From Sphingobacteriaceae bacterium (GTDB lineage: Bacteria; Bacteroidota; Bacteroidia; Sphingobacteriales; Sphingobacteriaceae), in contig JAGIAD010000006.1 in NCBI GenBank assembly GCA_017745075.1, positions 62,001 to 126,000 of the forward strand: a stretch of DNA of 64,000 nucleotides. Direction: 5' to 3'. Shown piece by piece: positions 19,034-28,952 of this stretch. Every line of letters begins with the position of its first letter. Position 1 is the stretch's first letter. Position numbers and translations under genes: made by a program. The notes under the pieces are model-generated. The model searched no databases, had not been told where the DNA came from, and worked only from the letters and a program-made list of their open reading frames with translations.

Positions 19034-19909
19034 ATGAAGAAGGTAAAAGTTGGCCTGGTGCAGATGAGCTGTACTAAAGATAAGCAGGAAAATTTAGATA
19101 AAGCGATTACGAAAGTAAGGGAAGCCGCTGCAAAAGGTGCACAGATTGTGTGTTTACAGGAGCTTTTTACATCGCTTTACTTCTGTGATGTTGAAGATTA
19201 CGATAATTTCGATCTGGCAGAAGCTATTCCAGGCCCATCAACCGATGCTTTGCAGGTAGTTGCTAAAGAACTGGGCGTGGTAATTATTGCTTCGCTTTTC
19301 GAAAAACGTGCCGAAGGTTTATACCACAATACTACAGCGGTTTTAGATGCCGATGGTTCATATTTAGGCAAGTACCGCAAAATGCACATTCCGGATGATC
19401 CGGCTTATTATGAGAAATTTTACTTTACCCCAGGCGATTTAGGATACAAGGTTTTCCAAACCAAATTTGCTAAAGTCGGTATTTTAATCTGCTGGGATCA
19501 GTGGTACCCTGAAGCATCGCGCATTACTGCATTGATGGGGGCCGATATCATGTTTTATCCAACTGCAATTGGTTGGGCTACCGATCAGGATGAAGAAACC
19601 AATCAGGATCAATACAATGCATGGCAAACCATTCAGCGTTCGCATGCCGTTGCCAATGGCGTTCCGGTAGTGAGTGTAAACCGGGTAGGTTTTGAGCAGG
19701 ATGGTGCCATGAAATTCTGGGGTGGAAGTTTTGCTACCAATGCGCAGGGCCGTTTACTTTATCTGGCTTCGCACGATCAGGAAGAAACTGAGGTAGTTGA
19801 ATTGGATTTAACCCAATCAGACTTTTTCCGTAAACACTGGCCTTTTTTAAGGGATAGAAGGATTGACTCTTATCAGCCGATTACAAAAAGGTACCTGGAC
19901 GGGGATTAA
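19034..19909 (+). CDS. aguB: N-carbamoylputrescine amidase
   Basis: A nitrilase-superfamily hydrolase that converts N-carbamoylputrescine to putrescine, CO2 and ammonia. The Glu-Lys-Cys catalytic triad is visible as Glu43 (CLQELF), Lys116 (KYRKMHIPDD) and Cys153 (LICWDQWYPE). The length of 291 is typical. The assignment to this substrate rests on strong family resemblance and on the next gene, agmatine deiminase, which makes its substrate. The two are separated by 220 bases containing a REP-like element, so co-transcription is possible but not obvious. The product feeds polyamine synthesis. Confidence 0.93.
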   Translation: MKKVKVGLVQMSCTKDKQENLDKAITKVREAAAKGAQIVCLQELFTSLYFCDVEDYDNFDLAEAIPGPSTDALQVVAKELGVVIIASLFEKRAEGLYHNTTAVLDADGSYLGKYRKMHIPDDPAYYEKFYFTPGDLGYKVFQTKFAKVGILICWDQWYPEASRITALMGADIMFYPTAIGWATDQDEETNQDQYNAWQTIQRSHAVANGVPVVSVNRVGFEQDGAMKFWGGSFATNAQGRLLYLASHDQEETEVVELDLTQSDFFRKHWPFLRDRRIDSYQPITKRYLDGD

Positions 19910-19974
19910 GCTGAAAGACCAAAGCATAAAGCGAAGACCTATGGACGATAGTTTATTTATTAAATCTCCAAAAT

Positions 19975-20070
19975 CGTCATTTCGAGCGAAGTGAAACGGA
20001 GTCGAGAAATCTAATCTTCAGTTTTTATTAATAGATCTCTCCATTGCACTGGGCTTCAGTCGAGATGACG
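19975..20070. repeat. Second copy of the CGTCATTTCGAG palindrome
   Basis: CGTCATTTCGAGCGAAGTGA opens it and TCGAGATGACG closes it, with an inner GAGAAATCT/AGATCTCT stem. It is about 96 bases against 85 for the copy at 18818 and sits between aguB and aguA. Confidence 0.8.
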
Positions 20071-20129
20071 ACCATCCAAATCCATGGATAGTATCTTCAC
20101 GGACCATTCATTTTATAAATTAAAAATAG

Positions 20130-21206
20130 ATGTCAAATTTCCCTCCTAGAGAAAATTTAAATATTAATCAATTCGATTATTCTCCTAAAAAACAAGGATA
20201 TACTTTCCCTGCCGAGTGGGCTAAACATGAGGCAACCTGGTTAAGTTGGCCGCACAAAGAGGCCAGTTGGCCTGGTAAGATCGAAACCATTTACGCTCCT
20301 TATTGCCAGTTTATTAAAGTGGTAGCCGAGGGCGAAAAAGTACGCATCAATGTAAAAGACGAAGAAATGAAAGCTTTTGCCATTGCCGAGCTTCAAAAAG
20401 TAGGTGCCGATTTAACGCAGATTGAATTTTATTTCAACGAAACCAACGATGCCTGGTGCCGCGATCATGGACCTGCATTTGTGGTAAAAGTAAATGAAAA
20501 AGCAGTGGTAGATTGGGGTTACAATGCCTGGGGTGGAAAATATCCACCGTTTGACCTTGATGACGTTGTACCAACCAAAATAGCCAGATACTTTAACCTG
20601 CCTTTATTTACGCCTGATATTGTAATGGAAGGTGGTTCGGTAGAATTTAATGGTGCAGGTACGATTTTAACCACAACAGCTTGTTTGTTAAACGAAAACC
20701 GTAATCCACATTTAACCAAAGAGCAGATCGAGCAATATTTGTTAGAATATTATGGTCAGGATCAGGTATTATGGTTGGGTGATGGTATAGTAGGGGATGA
20801 TACCGATGGCCACATCGACGATATTACCCGCTTTGTAAACGAAGACACGGTTTTAACAGTAGTAGAGAGTAATCCACTTGACGAAAACTATATATTGTTG
20901 CAAGAGAACTTAGAGGCTTTAAAAGCAATGAAACTGAAAGATGGCCGTGCCTTAAACATTGTGGAGCTGCCTATGCCCTCGCCGGTAATTTATGATGATA
21001 CCCGTTTGCCAGCTTCTTACGCTAATTTTTACATTGCTAATGCGGCTGTAATTGTTCCTGTTTTTGATGATGTGAACGACCAGAAAGCTCTAGATATTAT
21101 TCAAGGTTGTTTTCCTGACCGTAAGGTGGTAGGTATTAATTCTGTTGATATTATCTGGGGATTGGGAAGCTTTCATTGTCTGAGCCAACAGGAACCGGCG
21201 GTTTAG
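20130..21206 (+). CDS. aguA: Agmatine deiminase
   Basis: This enzyme converts agmatine to N-carbamoylputrescine and ammonia. It is a 358-residue member of the PPADF/agmatine deiminase family. Substrate-binding segments such as ATWLSWPHKEASWPG, NDAWCRDHGPAF, VVDWGYNAWGGKYPP, EGGSVEFNGAG and GDDTDGHIDD are complete, and the nucleophile Cys350 lies in GSFHCLSQQEP near the C terminus. Together with aguB it forms a two-step arginine-derived route to putrescine. No arginine decarboxylase is present in the window, so agmatine comes from elsewhere. Confidence 0.96.
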   Translation: MSNFPPRENLNINQFDYSPKKQGYTFPAEWAKHEATWLSWPHKEASWPGKIETIYAPYCQFIKVVAEGEKVRINVKDEEMKAFAIAELQKVGADLTQIEFYFNETNDAWCRDHGPAFVVKVNEKAVVDWGYNAWGGKYPPFDLDDVVPTKIARYFNLPLFTPDIVMEGGSVEFNGAGTILTTTACLLNENRNPHLTKEQIEQYLLEYYGQDQVLWLGDGIVGDDTDGHIDDITRFVNEDTVLTVVESNPLDENYILLQENLEALKAMKLKDGRALNIVELPMPSPVIYDDTRLPASYANFYIANAAVIVPVFDDVNDQKALDIIQGCFPDRKVVGINSVDIIWGLGSFHCLSQQEPAV

Positions 21207-21223
21207 CTTGCCCACTTTAGCTT

Positions 21224-21249
21224 GTCATCCTGAGCCTGTCGAAGGACTT
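21224..21249. repeat. REP word TGTCATCCTGAGCCTGTCGAAGG, left of the GIY-YIG gene
   Basis: TGAGCCTGTCGAAG (21231-21244) recurs in exact inverted orientation at 21637-21650, on the other side of the GIY-YIG gene. It is a member of a very common bacterial REP-like word. Confidence 0.75.
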
Positions 21250-21326
21250 CGGGATATTTAGGCAAGCTGAACAAGACAAATTTGGCAAGGAATATTTTAG
21301 TAACTTTATGTTTCTAAAGATCATTT

Positions 21327-21626
21327 ATGGCCAGGGTACATAATTATTTTGTCTACATTTTGGAGTGTGCGGATAAAAGTTATTATGTTGGCGTAACAAA
21401 TGATCTGGAGATTAGGCTTGCCCAGCATAACGATGGAGAAAATGTACTTGCTTATACTTTTACAAGGAGGCCGGTAATCTTAAAGTATTACCTGAGATTC
21501 GATCAGATTGAAGATGCCATCGCTTTTGAAAAGCAGGTGAAAGGATGGAGTAGAAAAAAGAAAGAAGCATTGTTTGAGGGAGATTGGGATGAAATTGTGA
21601 AGTTATCAAACTACAAAAATAAATAA
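21327..21626 (+). CDS. Small single-domain GIY-YIG nuclease-family protein
   Basis: A 99-residue stand-alone GIY-YIG domain. The two name motifs appear as VYI and YVG (FVYILECADKSYYVGVT), followed by the conserved Arg (EIRLAQH), the Thr-Arg-Arg-Pro segment and the metal-binding Glu in AFEKQVKGWSRKKKEAL. These short UPF0213/YhbQ-like proteins are widespread, and their cellular role is unsettled; some cleave DNA in vitro. The gene is bracketed by inverted copies of the TGAGCCTGTCGAAG word (21231 and 21637), which is unusual enough to be treated separately. Confidence 0.9.
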   Translation: MARVHNYFVYILECADKSYYVGVTNDLEIRLAQHNDGENVLAYTFTRRPVILKYYLRFDQIEDAIAFEKQVKGWSRKKKEALFEGDWDEIVKLSNYKNK

Positions 21627-21631
21627 CAGAT

Positions 21632-21656
21632 TGAGTCTTCGACAGGCTCAGACTGA
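21632..21656. repeat. REP word, inverted copy right of the GIY-YIG gene
   Basis: CTTCGACAGGCTCA at 21637-21650 is the exact reverse complement of the word at 21231-21244. It lies just after the GIY-YIG stop and within 25 bases of the fabG start. Confidence 0.75.
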
Positions 21657-21672
21657 CAAACTATAATAATAA

Positions 21673-22416
21673 ATGAAATTACTAGAAGGAAAAACAGCAT
21701 TAATTACCGGCGCATCAAAAGGAATTGGCCGTAAAATAGCGGAAAAATTTGCAGAGCAAGGTGCTAATGTAGCATTCACCTATTTATCATCGGTAGAAAA
21801 AGGCCAGGCTTTAGAGCAGGAATTACAAAGCTTTGGTACAAAAGTTAAAGGTTACCGCTCTGACGCATCCAAATTTGATGAGGCCGAGCAGTTGATCAAT
21901 GATATCGTGGCAGAATTTGGAACCATCGATATTGTAGTAAATAATGCTGGTATTACCAAAGATGGCTTGTTAATGCGCATGAGCGAGGAGAACTGGGATG
22001 ATGTAATCAATATCAACTTAAAATCCATCTTTAATGTAACTAAAGCAGCTTCTAAAGTGATGATGAAAGCCCGTAAAGGTGTGTTTATCAATATGAGTTC
22101 AGTTGTGGGCATTACCGGTAATGCTGGTCAGGCGAATTATGCAGCTTCAAAAGCAGGTATCATCGGTTTTACCAAATCAGTAGCCAAAGAACTGGGATCA
22201 AGAAATATTCGTGCAAACGTGGTTGCTCCGGGCTTTATCCGCACCGAAATGACCGAGGTTTTGGACCCTAAAGTGGTTGAAGGCTGGGAAAAAGATATTC
22301 CGTTAAAACGTGCCGGCGAAACTGAAGACATTGCCAATGTTTGTGTGTTCCTGGCTTCAGATTTGAGTGCTTATGTAACCGGACAAACCTTGTCGGTTTG
22401 CGGTGGGATGCTGTAA
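21673..22416 (+). CDS. fabG: 3-oxoacyl-[acyl-carrier-protein] reductase
   Basis: A classical short-chain dehydrogenase of 247 residues, the NADPH-dependent ketoreduction step of fatty acid synthesis. The cofactor site TGASKGIG, the NNAG strand, the catalytic Ser in INMSSVVG and the Tyr-x-x-x-Lys pair in YAASKAG are all present. The C-terminal NVCVFLASDLSAYVTGQTLSVCGGML block is typical of FabG rather than of other SDRs. It is not adjacent to other fab genes, so a related SDR function cannot be entirely excluded. Confidence 0.9.
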   Translation: MKLLEGKTALITGASKGIGRKIAEKFAEQGANVAFTYLSSVEKGQALEQELQSFGTKVKGYRSDASKFDEAEQLINDIVAEFGTIDIVVNNAGITKDGLLMRMSEENWDDVININLKSIFNVTKAASKVMMKARKGVFINMSSVVGITGNAGQANYAASKAGIIGFTKSVAKELGSRNIRANVVAPGFIRTEMTEVLDPKVVEGWEKDIPLKRAGETEDIANVCVFLASDLSAYVTGQTLSVCGGML

Positions 22417-22508
22417 GGGAGGTTGAAAGGCTAAAGGTTGGAAGGTTGAAAGGTTTTGGAAGCAGAACTTTACAACATTCCAACCTTAAAAACATTCCAA
22501 CTTTAAAG
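22417..22508. repeat. Iterated-word hairpin between fabG and the L,D-transpeptidase gene
   Basis: The left arm is made of AAGGTTGGAAGG-like words. The right arm is their pyrimidine-rich complement (CATTCCAACCTTAAAAACAT), giving a long imperfect hairpin between two convergent genes. Similar elements lie at 40578 and 45680. Confidence 0.75.
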
Positions 22509-23243
22509 TTACCTTACAAGATATTTCCCTTTAACCTCACTCACATCTGGCTGGGTTTTATGCTGCTCAAAAGCTAAATATCCGGCCTGTAACGATTTCC
22601 AGAAGCTTGACTGCGCCGGGAATTGAGTAATGTATTTTTTCATGTTTCCACTGGTCATTTTGAAAGGATAAATGTTTACCGGAATCTTTTCCTGACCAGC
22701 ATTTCTGGCCTCAACCGCCAGAACATAAATCTCCTTAATTTTTTCGTCTGTTAAAGGAATACAACCAACTGTTACACAATTGCCATGGATGTAAATATCG
22801 CCCCCCGGCTTTCGATCTTTACCTGTTCTGGCATTATCTACACTATTAGGATAGTTTACGCCTAATGAGAGGTGGAAATTGCTCATTGGGTTAAAAACGT
22901 TAATGTAGTAAAAGCCTTCAGGTGTTTGCCCATCGCCTTCAATTACTTTTGGCCCCAACGTACCCGAATGTGCGCAGAAATCGTAAGTGCGGAATAATTT
23001 ATAATTTTTATCATCATTAGCCTTTAACCAAACTTCCAATTTTCCTTCGCTTTTGTAGGCATTGATCAACATTGAAAACTGATCGCCAAACCCGTCAGCC
23101 TGAACAAATTTCTTTAATGTTTCCCACTTCTCATCGTATGCTTTTTCTACCCTTTCAAATTTGATTTGTGTGGCTTTAAAATTGTTTTGGGCATTCACCA
23201 TAAGACTTAGGGATAGCAGAAACGTTAAACAGATTAATTTCAT
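22509..23243 (-). CDS. Secreted L,D-transpeptidase family protein (YkuD fold)
   Basis: A 244-residue protein with a signal peptide (LICLTFLLSLSLMVNAQ) and a catalytic YkuD/ErfK domain. The HGNCVTVGCIPL segment holds the His and the nucleophilic Cys. EGFYYINVFNPMSNFHLSLGVNYPN is the typical substrate-groove region. Such enzymes make 3-3 crosslinks in peptidoglycan or attach proteins to it; this branch, like E. coli YafK/DpaA, may instead cleave such attachments. I start at 23243, where the signal peptide begins; a longer frame to 23318 runs into the upstream repeat. It is convergent with fabG. Confidence 0.88.
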   Translation of the reverse strand: MKLICLTFLLSLSLMVNAQNNFKATQIKFERVEKAYDEKWETLKKFVQADGFGDQFSMLINAYKSEGKLEVWLKANDDKNYKLFRTYDFCAHSGTLGPKVIEGDGQTPEGFYYINVFNPMSNFHLSLGVNYPNSVDNARTGKDRKPGGDIYIHGNCVTVGCIPLTDEKIKEIYVLAVEARNAGQEKIPVNIYPFKMTSGNMKKYITQFPAQSSFWKSLQAGYLAFEQHKTQPDVSEVKGKYLVR

Positions 23244-23271
23244 ATCAATTGATTTGGATAAAAATAGGTAA

Positions 23272-23414
23272 TTAACCACAGAGCGCATAACGTTCTCTTT
23301 TTTTACCGCAAAGGTCACCGAGAAAAGGCACGAAGTACACAGAGTTGGGTGCTTAAAAACAGTTTAAGTAATCTGTGTTCCTCAGTGTAAAACTCAGTGA
23401 ACTCGGTCGTTAAA
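23272..23414. repeat. Single diverged copy of the 215-bp repeat family
   Basis: It contains TTAACCACAGAGCGCATAAC, TTTTTACCGCAAAGGTCACC, AAGTACACAGAGTTGGG and the complement-like CTCAGTGAACTCGGTCGTTAA. These words match the units at 8066-8920. It lies between the divergent L,D-transpeptidase and VWA genes. Confidence 0.75.
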
Positions 23415-23496
23415 TGAAGTTGTATTTTAGCCCTCGCATAAATTCTTGCAGACAATACACTTGAAAATTTCCCTAAAATTACCATCTTTATGAATT

Positions 23497-25581
23497 ATGA
23501 CTGGTTTTTTTTCAGGTGCTTCTGTTTTGTCTTTTCTGGGGTGTTTGGCTTTAGGCGTGCTATATGCCTGGTTGCTTTATCGTGGCAATCAAAACCTGGA
23601 TAAAAAACTTCAGTATGGTTTAACAGCATTACGTATTATAGTCGTAGCAACCATTGCATGGTTAATATTTGCACCACTCATTAAAACTTTAAATTATACG
23701 TTAGATAAACCCGTAATTATTATCGGGCAGGATAATTCCCTGTCTGTCGGTCAGATTAAAGCAGCAGGTTTCGACCAAATGCAATACGAACAAAACCTTA
23801 AAAAGTTACAGGATGAGCTTTCGGGCAAATACGAAGTAAAAACCCTTCATTTTGGGGATCAGGTAGCTGAGGGTTTCGATTTTAAAAACCAGGGTAAATT
23901 AACTGATGCAGCAGCATTTTTCCGTAAAGTGCAGGACGAATATACCAACCGTAATATCGGAGCGGTTATTTTGGCGACAGATGGTATTTTTAACCATGGT
24001 GGCAATCCGCTTTACAGCATCAACCAGATCAATGCACCGGTTTATACCATTGCATTGGGCGATAGTATTCCGAAGCGTGATGTGCTGATTTCGAACGTAA
24101 ATTACAATAACATTGTATACCTGGATGATGATTTCACTGTCGAAGTTCAGGTTCAGGCCTTCCAAAGCGATGGCGAAAATACCACTTTAGCCGTTAGCCA
24201 GAATGGGGCAAAGATTGAACAGCAAAGCATATCGATCAGTGGCAATTCTTTTGTTAAAACGATCCCTGTTAAGATTCATGCCGGTAAAATTGGGGTACAG
24301 AAGTATACTGTTCAATTGGGCACTTTAAAAAATGAAATCACTACCCGAAATAACGTTCAGACTTTTTATATAGAGGTGATTGATGGCAGACAGAAGGTAT
24401 TACTGGCTGCAGTTGCCCCACATCCCGATCTTGGCGTTTTAAAAGAGGCTATTTCGCTTAACAAACATTATGAAGCTAAACTTGCTCTTGGCGACGATTT
24501 AAATGCAACAGACCCATCTAAATTCGATTTAATCGTGTTATATCAATTGCCTGATGCGCAGAACCTGTCAGCTGCTTTCCTCAAGAAATTAACAGGTTTG
24601 AAAAAACCAGTCTGGTATATCCTGGGTGGACAGAGTAATGTAAATGCTTTTAATCAAATTCAAAATCAAGTTAACTTGGGCTCAGCCAATGGTTCTATCC
24701 AGGAGGTATATGCCGATTTTGCCAGTGGGTTTACCAGTTTTAATATTACTGATGATGATAAAAAGCAGCTTTCGTCTTTTGATCCCTTGCTTAGCCCATT
24801 TGGCAGGTTGACGGTTAATGCAGGTGCAACCCCGGTATTTAACCAACGTATCGGCAAGGTAAGCACACAACAACCCTTGTTGTTTTTTGCGAGCGAAAAC
24901 GGCTTAAAAACGGGTTATTTGATGGGAGAGGGCTTATGGCGATGGAAACTTGCTGAAGCTGAAAATGAAGCCCCGCAATCTGTTTTGAACGATTTGATTT
25001 CAAAAACCGTTCAATACCTATCGGTTAAAGATGATAAGCGAAAGTTTAAAGTGTTTACATCTAAAGCAGCTTATGATGAAAATGAATCGATCCAGTTCAA
25101 TGCTACGCTGTATAACGATAGCTACCAGGCGATAAACGAGCCTGAAGTGAATCTGCAGGTTAAAAATGAAGCTGGAAAGGTTTTCAATTATACCTTCTCT
25201 AAAACGGAAACAGGTTATCAGTTAGATGCAGGTACCATGCCGGCAGGAAATTATTCTTATGTAGCCAATACGGTTTTGGGAGGCAAGAAACTCACAGCTG
25301 CCGGCAGTTTTTATGTAAATGCTTTAATTGCCGAATACCAGCAAACTACGGCTAATCACCAGCTGCTGAATACCATCGCTAAGCAGAGCAACGGTAAGCT
25401 TTTTATGCCTGCCGACCTGCTCAAAATTGCCGGTGAGATCCTTAAAAATGAAAATATCAAAACCATCAGCTACGAAGACCGCAGGTACGATGAACTGATT
25501 AATATGAAGTGGCTGTTTGGATTGGTGCTAATTTTACTCGGCACGGAATGGTTTTTAAGAAAAAGGAATGGGGAATTGTAA
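23497..25581 (+). CDS. VWA-like domain membrane protein, function unknown
   Basis: A 694-residue protein conserved in Bacteroidota. Two transmembrane helices lie at the N terminus (about residues 8-25 and 38-58) and one at the C terminus (about 670-686). The region between includes a von Willebrand A-like fold: DNSLSV matches the MIDAS DxSxS motif, and LATDGIFNHGGNP the second MIDAS strand. Beta-rich extracellular modules follow (about 200-280 and 500-610). The layout suggests a membrane-anchored periplasmic scaffold resembling Bat-type or membrane-anchored VWA proteins. It is not in a Bat operon, and I cannot name a function. Confidence 0.75.
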   Translation: MTGFFSGASVLSFLGCLALGVLYAWLLYRGNQNLDKKLQYGLTALRIIVVATIAWLIFAPLIKTLNYTLDKPVIIIGQDNSLSVGQIKAAGFDQMQYEQNLKKLQDELSGKYEVKTLHFGDQVAEGFDFKNQGKLTDAAAFFRKVQDEYTNRNIGAVILATDGIFNHGGNPLYSINQINAPVYTIALGDSIPKRDVLISNVNYNNIVYLDDDFTVEVQVQAFQSDGENTTLAVSQNGAKIEQQSISISGNSFVKTIPVKIHAGKIGVQKYTVQLGTLKNEITTRNNVQTFYIEVIDGRQKVLLAAVAPHPDLGVLKEAISLNKHYEAKLALGDDLNATDPSKFDLIVLYQLPDAQNLSAAFLKKLTGLKKPVWYILGGQSNVNAFNQIQNQVNLGSANGSIQEVYADFASGFTSFNITDDDKKQLSSFDPLLSPFGRLTVNAGATPVFNQRIGKVSTQQPLLFFASENGLKTGYLMGEGLWRWKLAEAENEAPQSVLNDLISKTVQYLSVKDDKRKFKVFTSKAAYDENESIQFNATLYNDSYQAINEPEVNLQVKNEAGKVFNYTFSKTETGYQLDAGTMPAGNYSYVANTVLGGKKLTAAGSFYVNALIAEYQQTTANHQLLNTIAKQSNGKLFMPADLLKIAGEILKNENIKTISYEDRRYDELINMKWLFGLVLILLGTEWFLRKRNGEL

Positions 25582-25787
25582 GTTTGGAGTTGGGTGTTGT
25601 GAGTTTGGAGGCTAGCGTGCAGTCAGATGTTACCATCTGACTATCTTAAGAATATTGATGATATCCAGTTGATTAGAAGCACAGATAGTAATATCTGTCA
25701 CCACGGACAGGAACGTGGAACTATAAGTTTAGAGTTGGGTGTTGTGAGTTTGGAGGCTCAAAACTCCGAACTAAAAACTCCAAACTC
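25581..25787. repeat. Iterated-word repeat of AGTTTGGAGTTGGG type
   Basis: A 33-base word (AGTTTGGAGTTGGGTGTTGT...) occurs at 25581-25613 and 25726-25758 with one mismatch. Its pyrimidine-rich complement follows at 25763-25787. Two small palindromes lie between: AGTCAGATG/CATCTGACT near 25620 and ACAGATA/TATCTGT near 25680. The same word flanks rlmF in inverted orientation (about 4169-4180 and 5209-5219). Confidence 0.82.
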
Positions 25788-25789
25788 TT

Positions 25790-26404
25790 TTAGTGCCATT
25801 CATCCCTGTAAACAAACTTTGGCATGTGCCACTCATAACGGATAGAAAGGAGCCTTAAAGCTAAGCCTACTGCAGCAGCAGAAACCGTGGCCAGCATTTC
25901 TGAACCATGGAAATGTTGTACGCCGATATAAACGGCACCCGTAACAATGGCAGCACTGGCATAAATCTCTTTGCGGAAAAGGAAAGGCACTTCGTTACAG
26001 AGTACATCACGGAGCACACCGCCCGCACAACCGGTTATCATCCCGCTAAACAATACAATTAAATAGGGGAGATGGATTTCCTGCGCTACCTGGCAGCCGA
26101 TGATGGTAAACACCACTAAACCTAAAGCATCAAGATAAAGGAATAGTTTTTTGAGTTTGGTCATAATCGAAGCGATAAATGCTGCCAGTAAAGCTGCAGC
26201 AGCAGTAATTACCAAGTATTCAGGGTGTTCTACCCAGCTCATCGGGTAATGGCCAAATAATACATTCCTGACTGTGCCGCCACCTAAGGCGGTAACCCAC
26301 GCAATGATACAAACGCCAACCCAATCCATATCGCGCCGACCTGCAGATAGTGCTGCTGTCATTGCTTCGGCGGTAATGGCTATAATGTAGAGGATGTGGA
26401 GCAT
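25790..26404 (-). CDS. TRIC-type (UPF0126) cation channel family protein
   Basis: A 204-residue inner-membrane protein with about six to seven hydrophobic helices, built as two related halves. Each half carries the conserved glycine-arginine motif of the family: ALGGGTVRNVLFG in the first and CAGGVLRDVLCNEVPF in the second. Prokaryotic TRIC homologues form trimeric K+-conducting channels; in vivo roles in bacteria are mostly unknown. The start at 26404 is the first ATG. It is followed on the same side by no close partner. Confidence 0.9.
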   Translation of the reverse strand: MLHILYIIAITAEAMTAALSAGRRDMDWVGVCIIAWVTALGGGTVRNVLFGHYPMSWVEHPEYLVITAAAALLAAFIASIMTKLKKLFLYLDALGLVVFTIIGCQVAQEIHLPYLIVLFSGMITGCAGGVLRDVLCNEVPFLFRKEIYASAAIVTGAVYIGVQHFHGSEMLATVSAAAVGLALRLLSIRYEWHMPKFVYRDEWH

Positions 26405-26458
26405 GACCTGAGTTGAAACGTTACCTGTTGTAAAGTTGGGAGGTGAGTTATTGAGGAA

Positions 26459-26533
26459 TTTTTTATGGCTTGATTGCTGAATGGTTAACTGCGAACGGCA
26501 AATTGCTCACTGAAAACCGCCAACTGAAAACTA
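26459..26533. repeat. Iterated-word repeat of AACTGAAAACT type
   Basis: GCAAATTGCTCACTGAAAAC and GCCAACTGAAAACTAAT are variants of the word found in opposite orientation at 54172-54286 (CAGTTTTCAGTTGGCAATTT). Confidence 0.6.
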
Positions 26534-26830
26534 ATCTTTCTTCTCTTCCTGGATAATCACAAAAACATCTTCATTGTCTTTTTTCATGAAGTATTTTTCG
26601 CGGGCAAATTTTTCAGCAGTATTTAAATTGGTATTCAGTTCGTTTAAATCCTTCTTAACCTGTTTGGTTTCTTTTTCGAAATACTCTTTTTCTTCCTGCA
26701 ACTTATTTGCCTGACTGCGGTATTCGTATTGCGACATCATATCGTTTTTATCGAAAAATAGCATCCACATGGCAAAAGCAACCGTTGCCAGGAAATACTT
26801 GTTGCGGAAAAGGTCTATTAAACGTTTCAT
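26531..26830 (-). CDS. DivIC/FtsB-like septum formation initiator protein
   Basis: A 99-residue bitopic membrane protein. A short cytoplasmic N terminus (MKRLIDLFRNKYF) is followed by one helix (about 13-28) and a Lys/Glu-rich coiled coil (about 35-80) ending in a REKYFMKKDNEDVFVI segment, the hallmark of the DivIC/FtsB family. It should take part in the FtsL-FtsB/DivIC-FtsQ divisome complex in the periplasm. It lies downstream of eno on the same strand, as ftsB does in E. coli, which supports the assignment. A terminator-like hairpin between them suggests partial readthrough or its own promoter. Confidence 0.86.
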   Translation of the reverse strand: MKRLIDLFRNKYFLATVAFAMWMLFFDKNDMMSQYEYRSQANKLQEEKEYFEKETKQVKKDLNELNTNLNTAEKFAREKYFMKKDNEDVFVIIQEEKKD

Positions 26831-26911
26831 GTTTTTCTCGAAAACCGTTATTAAATCTTGCAGGTTTTTAAAACTTGTAAGGTTGGTTGAACAAATATAG
26901 CATTAAAATAA

Positions 26912-26944
26912 AAACATCCGAAGATTTAAAATCTCCGGATGTTT
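26912..26944 (-). terminator. Intrinsic terminator after eno
   Basis: Read on the minus strand, AAACATCCGGAGATTT pairs with AAATCTTCGGATGTTT and is followed by TTATTTTAAT. Confidence 0.82.
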
Positions 26945-26973
26945 CACAAATAAGTTTTTCAACTTATTAACAT

Positions 26974-27003
26974 CATTGCTGAGGGTTTAAACCCTCAGCA
27001 ATG
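26974..27003. repeat. Perfect 30-base palindrome just after eno
   Basis: CATTGCTGAGGGTTT is followed directly by its exact reverse complement. It lies 7 bases beyond the eno stop and lacks a T-tract on either side, so it is a second structure in addition to the terminator at 26912. Confidence 0.85.
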
Positions 27004-27010
27004 GACAATA

Positions 27011-28330
<1,320 letters not shown>

Positions 28331-28506
28331 TTAACTAGCTTAGTGTACAAAGTACAATTACTAAGCGCAACATCAAAGTTAGTATAATTTTTAAATAAAT
28401 AAAGGTTTTTGGGCTTTAATGTTAGGGCAGTTTTTCAAATTAATAAGGGATTAATTTTAAGTTAATATTGGCTGCTAATATTCCGCTCAATCTGGTTTAT
28501 GGACGA

Positions 28507-28662
28507 GGGTTTCTGCACTTTACAAACCTCAAAAATGAAATACTGCTTTGGCCACCTAGCCCCGGTTGAAGCGTTACCCTGCAGCAACGAGGCACGAGGC
28601 AGCGAAGCGTATAAGCGAAAAACGGGAAGAAACTTGCTGTTTTGCACTAGCATTGCGCTCCC
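28507..28662. repeat. ~150-bp direct repeat, copy A
   Basis: From GGGTTTCTGCACTTTACAAA to CATTGCGCTCCC, highly similar to 28953-29101. Copy A has an extra 7 bases (a duplicated ACGAGGC). Weaker similarity runs on for about 60 bases beyond both copies. Confidence 0.9.
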
Positions 28663-28719
28663 CTAAAAAATTATAATTTTAGGATTGGGAAATGAGTGGG
28701 CTGTGGTTCTTGGCGGTTT

Positions 28720-28760
28720 GCAGTCCCGCTTTTCATTTCAAGTCCTCGCTGCGCTCCGGG
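28720..28760. repeat. Dispersed repeat CAGTCCCGC...CAAGTCCTCG...CTCCGGGCTTT
   Basis: The same word order recurs at 56229-56282, after the YebC gene. Confidence 0.65.
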
Positions 28761-28952
28761 CTTTACATTGCAATCGGGTTTAGGAACGAAGTTTTGTGCA
28801 CCCTGCAAACACTTCTGTCCGTAGAGTTAAGCGTAGCGTCTCCTACGGATAGTAAATAAGATTGAGTTTCTAACTCAATACTTACAAACGAGTCACAGAC
28901 TCTTTTCTATTCTTTAGCCCGTAGAGCCCTTCGGAACTCTAAGGACAGATTG

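Noticed and set aside
25627..25845. A 72-codon plus-strand frame after the VWA gene
   Set aside because: It consists of repeat words and runs into the antisense of the TRIC gene.
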